A stretch of DNA of 64,000 nt from CAZIPN01 sp964541225 (GTDB lineage: Bacteria > Actinomycetota > Coriobacteriia > Anaerosomatales > JAAXUF01), in the NCBI GenBank assembly GCA_964541225.1, contig CAZIPN010000010.1, forward strand, positions 1 through 64,000. Reading direction: 5' to 3'. The notes beneath the pieces are model-generated. The model ran no database searches. It had not been told where the DNA came from and saw only the letters and a program-made list of their open reading frames with translations. The translations under genes were made by a program, and so were the position numbers. Each line of letters starts with the position of its first letter. Within the stretch, counting starts at the first letter, position 1. This document shows, one piece after another, positions 53,968-63,379 of this stretch.

Positions 53968-55035
53968 ATGCATATGAACCGAGGCCGCCTTGCGGCCGCG
54001 CTTATCCTCACCCTCCTGATGTCCCTGGCCGTGTGCGCTCCTGCTCTCGGTGATCCTGTCGCGGTCAAGGAGGCAGAAGCTGCGCATATTCAGTCGCAGA
54101 TCAGCGCGCTCGACACCAAAGCCGAAATCGCTTCTGAGCAGTACAACGCGGCACGAATCCACTACAACAAGATCACGAGCAGGGTCCACGCTACCGAGCG
54201 CCAGATCAAGAAGATCCAGAAGCACATGCACGCGCTGCAATCGCAGCTCGACACCCGGGTCAACGACATGTATCGCCAAGGTCCGCTCGGCTTTCTCCCG
54301 GTGATTCTCAGTGCCCGGTCATACGAGGACTTCGACACCACGATTCGAGTGCTCACGTCGCTAAACGCCAAGGATGCGGCAACCGTAGCCCAGCTCAAGG
54401 CGAGCAAGGCCGCAGCACAGAGGGCGCGCGCGACGCTCGTGAGCGAGCAACAGGCGGCCAAGAAGCAGAAGTCCGCGATGGCGAAGCACGCCAGTCAAGT
54501 GAAGGCTCAGTTGGCTTCACGCAAGCGCCTGCTCGCCAGCGTAACCGCCGAAATCCAGGGTCTGATTGCGCAGAGACTGGCAAGCCAGGATGTTGGAGTG
54601 CAGTCGCGCACGATGGCGCTCCTCCTCCGCCATCGCTCTCCGTCCTCCGGCGGCATCTGCTTCGGAGGCGCGCAGCCCGCAAGCCAGAAGGCGTCAACAG
54701 CCGTGTACTGGGCAGAGAAGCAACTCGGCAAGCCCTATGTGTGGGCTGCGGCCGGTCCCAGTACTTTCGACTGCAGCGGACTCGTGATGTATGCGTACGC
54801 GCACGCAGGCGTGAACCTGAACCACTACTCGGGGGATCAAATCAACGAGGGCAAGCGCATACCGAAGTCGCGTCTCAAGCCCGGCGATCTCGTGTTCTTC
54901 GGCAGCCCAATCCATCACGTCGGCATGTATGTCGGAGGAGGCAACTTCATTGAAGCCCCGTACTCCGGAACCGACGTGCGCATCTCCAGGCTATCAAGCC
55001 GCGGCGACTTCGCTGGCGCGTGTCGCCCGGGGTAG
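53968..55035 (+). CDS. Secreted NlpC/P60 peptidoglycan hydrolase with N-terminal coiled coil
   Basis: The 355-residue exported enzyme cuts peptide stems of peptidoglycan. A signal peptide (about 1-28) is followed by a long coiled coil (about 32-205, with PcsB/RipA-like pattern). A Gly/Ser-rich hinge and an NlpC/P60 domain at about 245-355 follow. The catalytic cysteine is Cys269 in 'TFDCSGLV'; the histidine is in 'PIHHVGMYVG', with the third polar residue in 'GGNFIEAPY'. The coiled coil probably docks on FtsEX-like partners. ATG 53968 and ATG 53974 are both possible starts. Confidence 0.93.
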   Translation: MHMNRGRLAAALILTLLMSLAVCAPALGDPVAVKEAEAAHIQSQISALDTKAEIASEQYNAARIHYNKITSRVHATERQIKKIQKHMHALQSQLDTRVNDMYRQGPLGFLPVILSARSYEDFDTTIRVLTSLNAKDAATVAQLKASKAAAQRARATLVSEQQAAKKQKSAMAKHASQVKAQLASRKRLLASVTAEIQGLIAQRLASQDVGVQSRTMALLLRHRSPSSGGICFGGAQPASQKASTAVYWAEKQLGKPYVWAAAGPSTFDCSGLVMYAYAHAGVNLNHYSGDQINEGKRIPKSRLKPGDLVFFGSPIHHVGMYVGGGNFIEAPYSGTDVRISRLSSRGDFAGACRPG

Positions 55036-55106
55036 ACGGAGCCAGCAGTACAGAGCGCGGCCGTTGCGCATCGGCTGTTCCGCTCGCCATCTCGTCTCGG
55101 CGTCGC

Positions 55107-57173
55107 TCACCTCACAGTGGCGTAGGTGTATTTCGACCACGTCGCGGCATGGTTCGCGTCGCCCACGAAGAATGCGCGTAGCCGCCACGCGCCCTTCGCG
55201 CCAAGTGTCATCTTCGCCTCGTATCGACTGGACAAGCGATCGTCGCGCACCGTGGCCTTCACATAGCCGCAACTCACCCACGTAGAGCGCACCTTCCGGT
55301 ACCGGTAGATGCGCACATACTGGATTCCCCTATCATGCTGGGGCCTGAGCGATCCATAGACCTCGTAGGGACGTCTGTGCGACATCCCTCGGACCGCCAC
55401 GGGAGCACCGAGGCTCACCTTGGGAACGATGGTGAGCGACGGGCTCACGGCAGCCTCGTAGCGATCGATTGCTCCCGCGTACGTCAGCCGATACGAGGTC
55501 CTCACAGCCGGACTCACCTCAAACGCCACGACGCCCGATGAGTTGGCCGTGCTGACCGCAGCGTCGTACCACACGTTTGACGTGAGGACTTGCAGACGCA
55601 CGCTACCAGCCACGGTGCCGCCACTCGGCGAGGCGTCACGCAGCGTTCCGGTGATTGCGACAGTGGCACCCGCGACGGGCGTGCGAGCGGACGCCCGCGC
55701 CGAGAGGGACGTCGGCGTGAGCACCGAGAACTCGACCACGCGCGTCTCCTCCACGTTGCCCGCGGCGTCGACGGATCCGAACTCCAGCGCATGAGCACCG
55801 GCCGTGGCAGTGGTCGCGACCGTCCCGCTCGTCTCGGCACCTCCATCGAGCCGGAAGTGAGTGCCTGCAACTCCAGACATTGTGTCCGTCGGCGCGAGGT
55901 GTATCGCTGCCGAACCGGAGTACGTGCTTCGCGCATCCGACGACGTCACTGGTGGTGTCTTGTCGATGCGCACGCGCGCATGATTGGCAGCCTCTACGTT
56001 GCCGCTTCCGTCAACGGACCAATACGCAACGTCCGTAGTGCCCTCTCGACTCACCGTTACGTCGCCGGTGTAGGTGGTCTCTTCGCCCGGCGGATCAAAG
56101 CGGTAGTACGTAACCATTCCTTCAGGCGACTGAGAGTCAACCGCCCACAGCCCGAATGTTACGTCCTGACTCACCCAACCATCGGGCACGCCAGGCGACA
56201 GCAGAGTCACCGGTGGCGTATGGTCGATTGACTCGAGCGCCGCATCCGCCCCGGTCGTTGCGTAATCCGCAGTCACGGTGGCCGCCTGCGCGTGCTCGAG
56301 GTCGCTGCTGCCATCGTAGTAGCCGGGGACATAGCCCGCTGCCGAGAAGCCCACGCGGTACGAACCCTCGTCGAGCGGTGCGAGCCTGTAGGAACCATGG
56401 GCATCCGTTGAAGCCGTCGCCACTGCACTTCCGTCGGAATCGTATGCGGTGACCAGCACTCCACCGACAGCGGTTCCTCCATGTGCCGCCGTCACGCTGC
56501 CTTCGATCGAGCCGTAGCCGATGTCGTCGAGTGTGACGAGCTCGTACCCGTCCTCGTGAAGACCGTCTATCAGTCCCGGAAGCGCCTCAATGGTGTTGGT
56601 TTGGTAGTTCATGTCGTGCAGCTCGACAACGCCACCCGCAGCTTCCTGCTCGCGCACGAGGTCAATCATGTCCTGAGCCGGAGTGCCGGCCCAGTCCTTG
56701 GGATTGATCGTCGGCCAGGAGATCTGCAGGCCAAGCTCCGGAAGAACCGTCATGTACGCGTCATTCCATCGAAGATAGGGAGAGCGGTACCAGTGGGGCG
56801 TCACGCCAGTGATCGCCTGGATCGTGTCTTGTGCATGCACCAAGTTGTCGTAGACGAACTCCGGCGTGGAGGTGGCGAAATCGGGATGATCGTAGGAGTG
56901 ATTGCCGATGAGCATGCCTGCAGATGCGATCGCTTGCGCCTGCGCGGGGCGTAGCTCGGCGAAGTCGCCTTCAATGAAGAAGGTGGCCTTGGCCCCCTTC
57001 TGCTCAAGTATGCTCAGGAGGGTCGGCGCATCCTGGGGGGCGTCGTCAAAACCTATCGCGATCTGCGGTCGCTGGGTCAGAGTCGCCGCAGTCGCAAGGG
57101 CGGGCACGAACGCCGCCAGGACTACGAATGCCCCCGTCAGCGCAACGCCGCGGAGTAGCCGTCTCCACGTCAT
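55107..57173 (-). CDS. Secreted polysaccharide deacetylase with carboxypeptidase-like and Ig-like domains
   Basis: The 688-residue protein has a signal peptide (about 1-29) and a NodB-type deacetylase domain (about 35-235). The domain has 'IGFDDAPQDAPT' near 38 and the zinc histidines in 'IGNHSYDHPDF' near 89. A carboxypeptidase-regulatory-like beta-sandwich follows ('IEGSVTAAHGGTAVGGVLVTAYDSDG', near 245). Ig-like and big repeats come next, then a C-terminal beta domain ('VRGMSHRRPYEVYGSLRPQHDRGIQYVRIY'). The first motif reads FDDA rather than the usual FDDG. It likely acts on wall or capsule glycans. ATG 57173 follows GGGGGA. Confidence 0.9.
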   Translation of the reverse strand: MTWRRLLRGVALTGAFVVLAAFVPALATAATLTQRPQIAIGFDDAPQDAPTLLSILEQKGAKATFFIEGDFAELRPAQAQAIASAGMLIGNHSYDHPDFATSTPEFVYDNLVHAQDTIQAITGVTPHWYRSPYLRWNDAYMTVLPELGLQISWPTINPKDWAGTPAQDMIDLVREQEAAGGVVELHDMNYQTNTIEALPGLIDGLHEDGYELVTLDDIGYGSIEGSVTAAHGGTAVGGVLVTAYDSDGSAVATASTDAHGSYRLAPLDEGSYRVGFSAAGYVPGYYDGSSDLEHAQAATVTADYATTGADAALESIDHTPPVTLLSPGVPDGWVSQDVTFGLWAVDSQSPEGMVTYYRFDPPGEETTYTGDVTVSREGTTDVAYWSVDGSGNVEAANHARVRIDKTPPVTSSDARSTYSGSAAIHLAPTDTMSGVAGTHFRLDGGAETSGTVATTATAGAHALEFGSVDAAGNVEETRVVEFSVLTPTSLSARASARTPVAGATVAITGTLRDASPSGGTVAGSVRLQVLTSNVWYDAAVSTANSSGVVAFEVSPAVRTSYRLTYAGAIDRYEAAVSPSLTIVPKVSLGAPVAVRGMSHRRPYEVYGSLRPQHDRGIQYVRIYRYRKVRSTWVSCGYVKATVRDDRLSSRYEAKMTLGAKGAWRLRAFFVGDANHAATWSKYTYATVR

Positions 57174-57384
57174 CGTCGGTCCCCCTTGGTCTTTGCGGCA
57201 ATCGACCCTGTTGGTCCTCTCGGCTAGACAGGGCCTTTCTGTGCAGGACGTACGTACCCAAGGATACCTCGGTGGCGCAAGAGCATGCCGTCTCGGCGGT
57301 CTGCGTGACGTTCGGCGCGTGCGTGTCACTGCGCGGATGTGGGTCAGCCAATTCGATCTCGCGCGCAAGGGGGTCCGGGGCAGC

Positions 57385-58365
57385 CTAGACCTCGAGGGGG
57401 ACCTGCAGGTCGGATTTCGCTCGCTCGACGCCCTTCGCGCACCGATTGCCCCACGCATCGATCGGCTTGCCGTCACGCACGGCAAGCACGATTTCGCAGT
57501 CGTTGCCGCAGCCCCCGCATTCTTTGCCCATCGTCTCAAAGTGCATTTCACGAACATCGAATGCGAATGGCACGCGCTGTCCACTCTGCCGAGCGAGAAT
57601 GGCCGCTCCAATCGCCCCCATCAAGTGGCCTGTGTCATCGACGATGATCTCCTCGCCGGTGATGTCGCCGAATGCCTTGACCACCCCAATGTTCTTGGAG
57701 ACACCGCCCTGGAACACCACGGGCGCAAGGATCTCCTTGCCCTTGCCCACGTTGTTCAGGTAGTTGGTCACGATCGCTCGGCACAGACCAGCGATGATGT
57801 CTTCGATCGGATGCCCGATCTGCGCCTTGTGAACGAGGTCCGACTCGGCGAAGACGGTGCAACGACCCGCGATCTTGGTGGGCCGCTTCGAGCGCAGCGC
57901 GTAATCGCCGAATTCCTCGACGGGGATCCCGAGACGCCGCGCCTGCGAACTCAGAAACGAGCCTGTGCCAGCCGCACACAGCGTGTTCATCGCGTAGTCG
58001 ACCGGGATCCCGTTGCGCAAGACGATGATCTTGGAGTCTTGCCCGCCGATCTCCAGGATCGTCTGCACCTCTGGATGCATCGACAGCGTCCCGACCGCAT
58101 GCGCTGTGATCTCGTTCTTCACCACTTGCGCATCCAGCATCGCTCCGACAAGCTCACGAGCCGAACCCGTGGTTCCGACCGAGACCACGGACACGTCCTT
58201 GTCGCGCAGTTGCTCGGCAAGCTCGGTGAGCAAGCGACGCACGGCGGCAACTGGATTGCCCTCGGTCCACAGATACGCGCTGGCAAAGACCTCGCCGTCG
58301 TCGCCGACAACAGCGGCCTTGGTTGAGATGGAGCCAACATCGACTCCAAGATAGCCGTCAGGCAT
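57385..58365 (-). CDS. 2-hydroxyacyl-CoA dehydratase activase (BadF/HgdC-type ATPase)
   Basis: The 326-residue ASKHA ATPase probably injects an electron into a dehydratase or related enzyme. It has 'GVDVGSISTKAAVV' at 7-20 and 'ILEIGGQDSKII' near 103. The two cluster-bridging cysteines are at Cys130 ('MNTLCAAGTGSF') and Cys169 ('AGRCTVFAESD'), which match the positions that bind one [4Fe-4S] between subunits in HgdC. The C terminus adds cysteines (ECGGCGNDCE, NRCAKG). ATG 58365 overlaps the end of the previous gene by 8 bp and is preceded by AAAGGA. Confidence 0.93.
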   Translation of the reverse strand: MPDGYLGVDVGSISTKAAVVGDDGEVFASAYLWTEGNPVAAVRRLLTELAEQLRDKDVSVVSVGTTGSARELVGAMLDAQVVKNEITAHAVGTLSMHPEVQTILEIGGQDSKIIVLRNGIPVDYAMNTLCAAGTGSFLSSQARRLGIPVEEFGDYALRSKRPTKIAGRCTVFAESDLVHKAQIGHPIEDIIAGLCRAIVTNYLNNVGKGKEILAPVVFQGGVSKNIGVVKAFGDITGEEIIVDDTGHLMGAIGAAILARQSGQRVPFAFDVREMHFETMGKECGGCGNDCEIVLAVRDGKPIDAWGNRCAKGVERAKSDLQVPLEV

Positions 58366-59437
58366 TGATCGGTTCCTTTCGCCGCATGGAAAGCATGTCG
58401 CAGAATGCCTCAAGCCTCGTCAGCACTCCGGTGCCAGATGTCTGAACATCGTAGGACAGAAAGAGAATCGGGAAGGTGCGCTCGCGCGATATGCGCTGCA
58501 ACGCCGACATCGCGGTGACCTCAGGCATGCAGCCAAATGGCTTGACGTGGATGATGCCGTCGAAACCCTCTTCCATGAGTTTGAGCGTGTAGTAGACCGA
58601 GTACGCTCCTTCGGCCCCGGGATTGAACTCGAGGTAGGGCTGCGTGGTGTCCAGCATGCGCTGCACGTGCGGATAGCCGGCTATTGTGTTGTCGATGATG
58701 CCCGTCACGTTGCAGAAGCGGTGCACCTCAACCCCACGAGCCGCCAGCTGTCTCTCGACGTCCATGTTGGAGAACGGCTCCATCAGCACATACAGTTCGC
58801 CGACAACCGCAACGCGCATGGGGTTCTCGGGCTTGTCAATCGAGATCGCCGCAAACGCTTCCCGCGCCTCGCGCTCGATTCGCTCGACAGCATCCTTGTG
58901 TGGAGCCTCGGTCAAAGCACTCAAGAACTCCTTGTACACGGTGTCGTGCGCACCAGCCTCGACCTCGAATCCCAAGTTCTTGCGCATGACGTCTTCGATC
59001 GCGTCTAACGCGCGAAGCTTGCCCCAGGTGAGGTTGATGACACGCTTCATCTCGCGAGCCGAGATGTGCTTGTTGTGTCGGCGCATGAATCGCACGATCG
59101 AGGAAATGTCGACTTCACTGGAGAGCTGGATGAAGTCGACGTCATAGCCGATGTCGTGACAGATGGCTTCCTGCACTGCTGCGTAGTAGCCGAAACGACA
59201 TCCCCCACCTGCCTGAATGATGACGTCGGCGCCGTCTTCGATCGCCTCGATGAAGTTTCCGAGGTTGTACTTGAACGGCAGACACACGAATTCGGGACTG
59301 TGCTTCGCGCCGATCTCAAGCGTGCGCTTCGTGATCGGCGGAGCAATCCTTGGCTCGCAGTCCAGCAAGTGCGCGAGATCCTTGAAAACGTAGGCGTAGT
59401 CGCCCATGTGAGGGAAAGACGCGATTCGGCGGGTCAT
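58358..59437 (-). CDS. 2-hydroxyacyl-CoA dehydratase-like / activase-associated protein (DUF2229 type), second subunit
   Basis: The 359-residue protein belongs to the CoA-activase-associated family related to dehydratase component D. Cysteines that could hold a cluster lie in 'SPEFVCLPFKYNLGNF' near 51, 'QAGGGCRFGYYAAVQEAICHDIG' near 77-95, and 'HVKPFGCMPEVTAMSAL' near 316. The typical substrates of known relatives are 2-hydroxyacyl-CoA compounds, but this group is not assigned. ATG 59437 overlaps the upstream stop as ATGA, and its own stop overlaps the activase start. Confidence 0.85.
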   Translation of the reverse strand: MTRRIASFPHMGDYAYVFKDLAHLLDCEPRIAPPITKRTLEIGAKHSPEFVCLPFKYNLGNFIEAIEDGADVIIQAGGGCRFGYYAAVQEAICHDIGYDVDFIQLSSEVDISSIVRFMRRHNKHISAREMKRVINLTWGKLRALDAIEDVMRKNLGFEVEAGAHDTVYKEFLSALTEAPHKDAVERIEREAREAFAAISIDKPENPMRVAVVGELYVLMEPFSNMDVERQLAARGVEVHRFCNVTGIIDNTIAGYPHVQRMLDTTQPYLEFNPGAEGAYSVYYTLKLMEEGFDGIIHVKPFGCMPEVTAMSALQRISRERTFPILFLSYDVQTSGTGVLTRLEAFCDMLSMRRKEPINA

Positions 59438-60402
59438 GCAGCACCCCGGTTGCCACTGACCATGCCGTCCCCTCGGCGCATCCGCAGTATGTCCACGAAG
59501 CTTTCGAGCCGCGTTTGCAGACCAGTCTCCCCGGAGTGCTCGTCGATCACGAGCGTCACCATCGGCACGCCCTTCATCTTGCGAACGGCAAGCTCGGTCA
59601 CAAGCGAGTCCGGGCCACACGGAAACGTCACGAGAAACACGATGCCGTCCACGTGGTGTCGCCAGTGCTCAACAGCGCCGAGAACTTGTCGGCTGTTCGT
59701 CCAATACAACGTCGGCGATAGTTGCTTCGCGAGACGGGCAGCCAGCACGTGATCGACGGCTTCTGAGTCGACCACCTCGCAACCCTGGGCCTTCAGCTCC
59801 CTGATGATCGGCACGCCAATGGTCTCGTCGAATAGGTTGTAGGCGTGACCCGCGACCATGACCCGGGGGCCGTCGGAGCGCGTGTTGCGCAGAGCTTCCT
59901 GCGTCCGAACGCGTTCGGCCGTCGCGCGCTTCTGGGCGTTGATCGCTTTCGCCGTCGCGAACGCAGCGCGTGAGGCGGGGGCGCCGAGCCGACGAGCCAG
60001 GCGATAGAGCTCACCGGACTCTCGTGTGCGCCGATGCGTCTCTTTGCTGTCGTCGACCGAATACGCAACGATGTCGATTCCCTGCAACGAATTGCGCGCA
60101 ATGTCGTAAATGCCCCACATCTTTGTGCACTCAAGTTCGCCCCGCTTGATCGAGACGTATCGCGGAACCAGGATGGCTTCTGAGCGGTCGGCAAGCCAAT
60201 CGATATGCCCCATCGCGACTTTGACCGACAGGCACGTCTCATCCACAGACAGGCTGCAGCCTGTCCCGACGATTGCGCGATTGCTGGGGGGGCTCACGAC
60301 CACCTCGATGCCAAGCGCCGAGAAGAACGCGTCCCACAATGCGGCTCGCTTGTGATAGAGCAGAGCGCGCGGGATTCCGATTCGGCGGATCCCGTTGGTC
60401 AC
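59434..60402 (-). CDS. 2-hydroxyacyl-CoA dehydratase-like protein (DUF2229 type), first subunit
   Basis: The 322-residue protein is the first of three overlapping genes. It starts 'IRRIGIPRALLYHKRAALWDAFFSALGIEVVVS', as in dehydratase component D relatives. Candidate cluster cysteines lie in 'VGTGCSLSVDETCLSVKVAMGH', 'GELECTKMWG' and 'VTFPCGPDSLV'. Together with the next protein it resembles the two halves of a dehydratase core, and the third gene encodes the ATPase that activates them. GTG 60402 follows GGAG at 6 nt. A -10-like TATGCT stands at 60444-60439 on the minus strand. Confidence 0.85.
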   Translation of the reverse strand: MTNGIRRIGIPRALLYHKRAALWDAFFSALGIEVVVSPPSNRAIVGTGCSLSVDETCLSVKVAMGHIDWLADRSEAILVPRYVSIKRGELECTKMWGIYDIARNSLQGIDIVAYSVDDSKETHRRTRESGELYRLARRLGAPASRAAFATAKAINAQKRATAERVRTQEALRNTRSDGPRVMVAGHAYNLFDETIGVPIIRELKAQGCEVVDSEAVDHVLAARLAKQLSPTLYWTNSRQVLGAVEHWRHHVDGIVFLVTFPCGPDSLVTELAVRKMKGVPMVTLVIDEHSGETGLQTRLESFVDILRMRRGDGMVSGNRGAA

Positions 60403-60635
60403 GTGAATCTCCTTCGTCTTCGTTCATGTGCACCGTGCAGCATAACCCAGGTGACCCCAACGGCGGGCTCATCCTTCACATCGAGGGTCACGCACCTCCA
60501 CGCTCTCCCCTACTTTCCCACTGAGTTAGAGACCCGTGATGTGCGGGAACTTCGAACAATGGACCAGCTCACCAACACCGTCTGCACGGCGACGCTCGGT
60601 CTTGACCCCAAGCACCGCATTCGATCGGGAGCCTC

Positions 60636-61634
60636 ATGCCAGTCATCGAAGTAGCAGGACTCTCACGCAAGTTCGGAGACTTCACGGCGGTCGACGACGT
60701 GAGCTTTGAGGTGAACGAGGGCGAGCTGTTCGGATTCCTTGGGCCAAACGGCGCAGGCAAGACCACCACTATCAGCATGTTGTGCACCCTGCTCAAACTC
60801 ACGAGCGGCAGCGCACGCGTGGCAGGACACGACGTTGCCCGTGAGCGAGACGCCGTGCGCAAGTGCATCGGCCTCATCTTCCAAGACCCGACGCTCGACG
60901 AGCGTCTCACCGGTTTCCAGAACCTGAAGTTCCACGCGATGCTCTATGGCGTCACGCGAGAGCAGTTTGCTGCGCGATCCGCCGAACTCCTCGACATGGT
61001 TGAACTCGCCGACAAGGCCAAAGAGAAGGTGCGCGAGTTCTCCGGCGGAATGAAGCGACGGCTTGAAATCGCGCGAGGTCTTCTGCATCACCCGGAAGTG
61101 CTCTTCCTCGACGAGCCCACCATCGGGCTGGATCCACAGACACGAGCGCACATCTGGGACTACTTGCTCAAGCTCCGCCACGACAAAGGTCTGACGCTGT
61201 TCCTGACCACTCACAGCATGGACGAGGCCGAGAACTGCGATCGGATCGCGATCATGGACCACGGCAAGATCATCGCGCTTGACACGCCGGACCGGCTCAA
61301 GGCCATGGTGGGCGGCGATGTGGTCACTCTTGAGACTGCCGACAATGCCAGCGCCGCCACGCTCCTCGCCGAGACGTACGGCGTGGATCCGCAGATCACC
61401 CAGTCCGGCAAGCTTGTCATCGAGACTGCCGAGGGCGGGCGCTTCATCCCACACGCCATGACCACGCTGTCAAACGCTTCCTCACCTGTCGAGGTGGTGA
61501 GCGTGTCGCTGCAGCGCCCCACCATCGAGAACGTCTTCATCAAGCTCACCGGCCGCACCATCCGCGAAAGCGAAGCTTCCGGAACGGAACGCATGCGCGC
61601 GCAGCGCGGCGCGTGGGGACGTGGCCGACGGTGA
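60636..61634 (+). CDS. ABC transporter ATP-binding protein, DrrA (daunorubicin resistance) family
   Basis: The 332-residue ATPase has Walker A GPNGAGKTTTISML near 36-49, signature FSGGMKRRLEIARGLL near 132, Walker B VLFLDEPTIGLD near 155, H-loop 'LTTHSMDEAE' near 190, and the long C-terminal domain of DrrA-type ATPases (to 'FIKLTGRTIRE'). It powers the ABC-2 permease encoded next and likely exports a hydrophobic drug, lipid or polymer. ATG 60636 follows GGGAG. It is divergent from the dehydratase-like operon. Confidence 0.95.
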   Translation: MPVIEVAGLSRKFGDFTAVDDVSFEVNEGELFGFLGPNGAGKTTTISMLCTLLKLTSGSARVAGHDVARERDAVRKCIGLIFQDPTLDERLTGFQNLKFHAMLYGVTREQFAARSAELLDMVELADKAKEKVREFSGGMKRRLEIARGLLHHPEVLFLDEPTIGLDPQTRAHIWDYLLKLRHDKGLTLFLTTHSMDEAENCDRIAIMDHGKIIALDTPDRLKAMVGGDVVTLETADNASAATLLAETYGVDPQITQSGKLVIETAEGGRFIPHAMTTLSNASSPVEVVSVSLQRPTIENVFIKLTGRTIRESEASGTERMRAQRGAWGRGRR

Positions 61635-61656
61635 GGACAGGGGGGATCACCAGACT

Positions 61657-62475
61657 ATGAACGTGCGCAGAGAACTCCTGGGTGCGTATACGGTGTGGTA
61701 CCGCGAAGTGCTGCGCTTCTTCACGGACAGAAGCCGCATCTTTGGCTCCATCGCCCAACCGGTGCTGTTCCTCGTGGTACTGGGCGGCGGCATCTCGAGT
61801 GCTATCAAAGGCGTGATGTCGAGCGGCGGTCCGCTGGCCGCAGCTGCCGCTGGTCTCGGCAGCAACTTCAACTACCTTGCGTTTCTGTTCCCGGGGATTC
61901 TCGGCATGTCGGTGCTGTTCACCTCGATCATGTCGGCAGTCTCGATCGTCTGGGACCGTGAGTTTGGGTTCCTCAAGGAAGTCCTGGTTGCACCGGTCTC
62001 ACGCACGTCGGTGGCGATCGGCAAGATCGCTGGGGGTTCCACGGTTGCGATGGCCCAAGGAGCACTCATCCTCGTGCTCGCGCCCTTGATCGGCGTGACG
62101 TTTGGCGTGGTGGAGGCGATCGGCCTTCTCCTAATCATGCTTCTGCTGGCGGCCGTCATGTCGTCGCTGGGACTATTGATAGCGGCTCGTCAGAAGACGA
62201 TGGAGGGCTTCCAGGTCATCATGCAGTTCGTCATCATGCCGATGCTGTTCCTGTCCGGCGCGTTCTTCCCGCTCACCCACGGTTCCTGGGTCACGCTCAT
62301 CGCTCGCTTCATCCCCGTCACCTATGGCGTCGACGCCTTGCGACAGATGCTGCTGCCCGCAGCAGTGATGGCGCAGTTCCGTCTGGCGTCCGTCGGGCTC
62401 GAAGTCCTGTTCCTGTGCGGGTTCTTCGTCGTCTTCCTCGTGCCTGCAGTCGCGCTGTTCAGCAAGCAGGACTAG
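61657..62475 (+). CDS. ABC-2 type membrane permease
   Basis: The 272-residue permease has six membrane helices and the ABC-2 signature region 'KTMEGFQVIMQFVIMPMLFLSGAFFPL' near 180-206. The cytoplasmic N-terminal part ('AYTVWYREVLRFFTDRSRIFGS') is typical. It works with the DrrA-type ATPase 22 bp upstream as an exporter. ATG 61657 follows GGGGGGA; an earlier GTG at 61621 would overlap the ATPase gene by 14 bp and is less likely. Confidence 0.92.
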   Translation: MNVRRELLGAYTVWYREVLRFFTDRSRIFGSIAQPVLFLVVLGGGISSAIKGVMSSGGPLAAAAAGLGSNFNYLAFLFPGILGMSVLFTSIMSAVSIVWDREFGFLKEVLVAPVSRTSVAIGKIAGGSTVAMAQGALILVLAPLIGVTFGVVEAIGLLLIMLLLAAVMSSLGLLIAARQKTMEGFQVIMQFVIMPMLFLSGAFFPLTHGSWVTLIARFIPVTYGVDALRQMLLPAAVMAQFRLASVGLEVLFLCGFFVVFLVPAVALFSKQD

Positions 62476-62514
62476 GCCGTACTGACCCCGAGATGTAGCG
62501 ACACATCCCGTCTG

Positions 62515-62835
62515 CTACCTCCATATCTTGCTTGCACCGAGAACCTCGGCGGGCGTCCGGCCTTTCGTCAGGCGCCCGTTGTGCGCCCGGTCGAAGTTGC
62601 ACTCTCAGAGATAGCGCTCCAGTTCGCGCCGCAGTCCCATGTACTTCGGGACCAGGTAGCGGGCGAAAGCGGGCTTCCAGCATTCCTCCAGGATGGTGCG
62701 CTGGACATGCTCCACGAAGCCGTTGGACTGCGGGCGTCCGGGGCGAATCAGCGTGTGAAGGACACCGAGCTTGTCGAGTTCGGTATTCGAAGCGGTGGTT
62801 GCGGAATTCCGAACCATTGACCAGCTCGCAGCTGG
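62515..62835 (-). mobile_element. IS481-type transposase C-terminal remnant
   Basis: The minus strand encodes the end of an integrase-core transposase. It reads 'NGSEFRNHRFEY', then (after a frameshift) 'LDKLGVLHTLIRPGRPQSNGFV' and 'RTILEECWKPAFARYLVPKY'. An in-frame TGA follows, and then 'FDRAHNGRLTKGRTPAEVLGASK' to a stop at 62515. The catalytic core and N-terminal HTH are missing, so it is a dead fragment. It lies 39 bp after the ABC permease stop. Confidence 0.85.
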
Positions 62836-62849
62836 GCTTCTCGAACAGG

Positions 62850-63362
62850 CTAGTGGCGAGCCAACCACAGGATTCTGTATAGCACACGGACCAGCAGCAG
62901 ACCCCGGTCGCCAGACTCCAGCCTGGTGAATGCCGGACACAAAGCGTCGACGAGGGCACTCAGATGCCCGCGCGGTATTCCGTCCCGCAGTTCGCTCAGG
63001 AACTCCACCTCTCTCATCCCCCTCGAGACAAGCCAGTCGTGTGCCGCTGTAGCCTCAGGCACTTCAAGTTCCAAGGGTTCGAGACGGTAGGTGCCAGCCA
63101 GCAGATTCTGCAGCTGTTCTGACGGGCACCAGTCAGAGGGTTCATTGATGCCCACCGACGCGCCTCGGAAGGGGGTTCCGTCGATGATCCACTTGGCCCG
63201 CCAGTCCTTGTAGCAGCCTCCCGAGTCGGCCTCATCAAAGCCGAACTCAATCAGACACGAGGGGCAGACGTAGAAGGAGAGGGATTGACCGTCCCCTGTG
63301 ACGGCGGGTTCGCTCATGCGCCGAAAGCCGCAGGCCGGGCACACGAACCATCGCTCATCCAT
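62850..63362 (-). CDS. Zinc-ribbon protein, probable immunity protein of the adjacent toxin remnant
   Basis: The 170-residue protein has two CxxC pairs ('FVCPACGFR' near 7-15 and 'FYVCPSCLIEFGFDEADS' near 30-47) that should bind zinc. An alpha/beta part follows with 'WIIDGTPF' and 'PSDWCPSEQLQNLL'. Proteins with this plan often sit directly after polymorphic toxin genes and act as immunity proteins. It is 17 nt downstream of the toxin-tail gene on the same strand and has a proper ribosome site (GGAAGGA at 7 nt). The C terminus runs close to the IS remnant and may be altered. Function inferred from context. Confidence 0.6.
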   Translation of the reverse strand: MDERWFVCPACGFRRMSEPAVTGDGQSLSFYVCPSCLIEFGFDEADSGGCYKDWRAKWIIDGTPFRGASVGINEPSDWCPSEQLQNLLAGTYRLEPLELEVPEATAAHDWLVSRGMREVEFLSELRDGIPRGHLSALVDALCPAFTRLESGDRGLLLVRVLYRILWLARH

Positions 63363-63379
63363 GAATTGATCCTTCCATC

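Noticed and set aside
62550..62582. Hairpin-like GGGCG/CGCCC sequence after the ABC permease as terminator
   Set aside because: The stem is only 5 bp, has no U-tract and lies inside coding sequence of the IS remnant.
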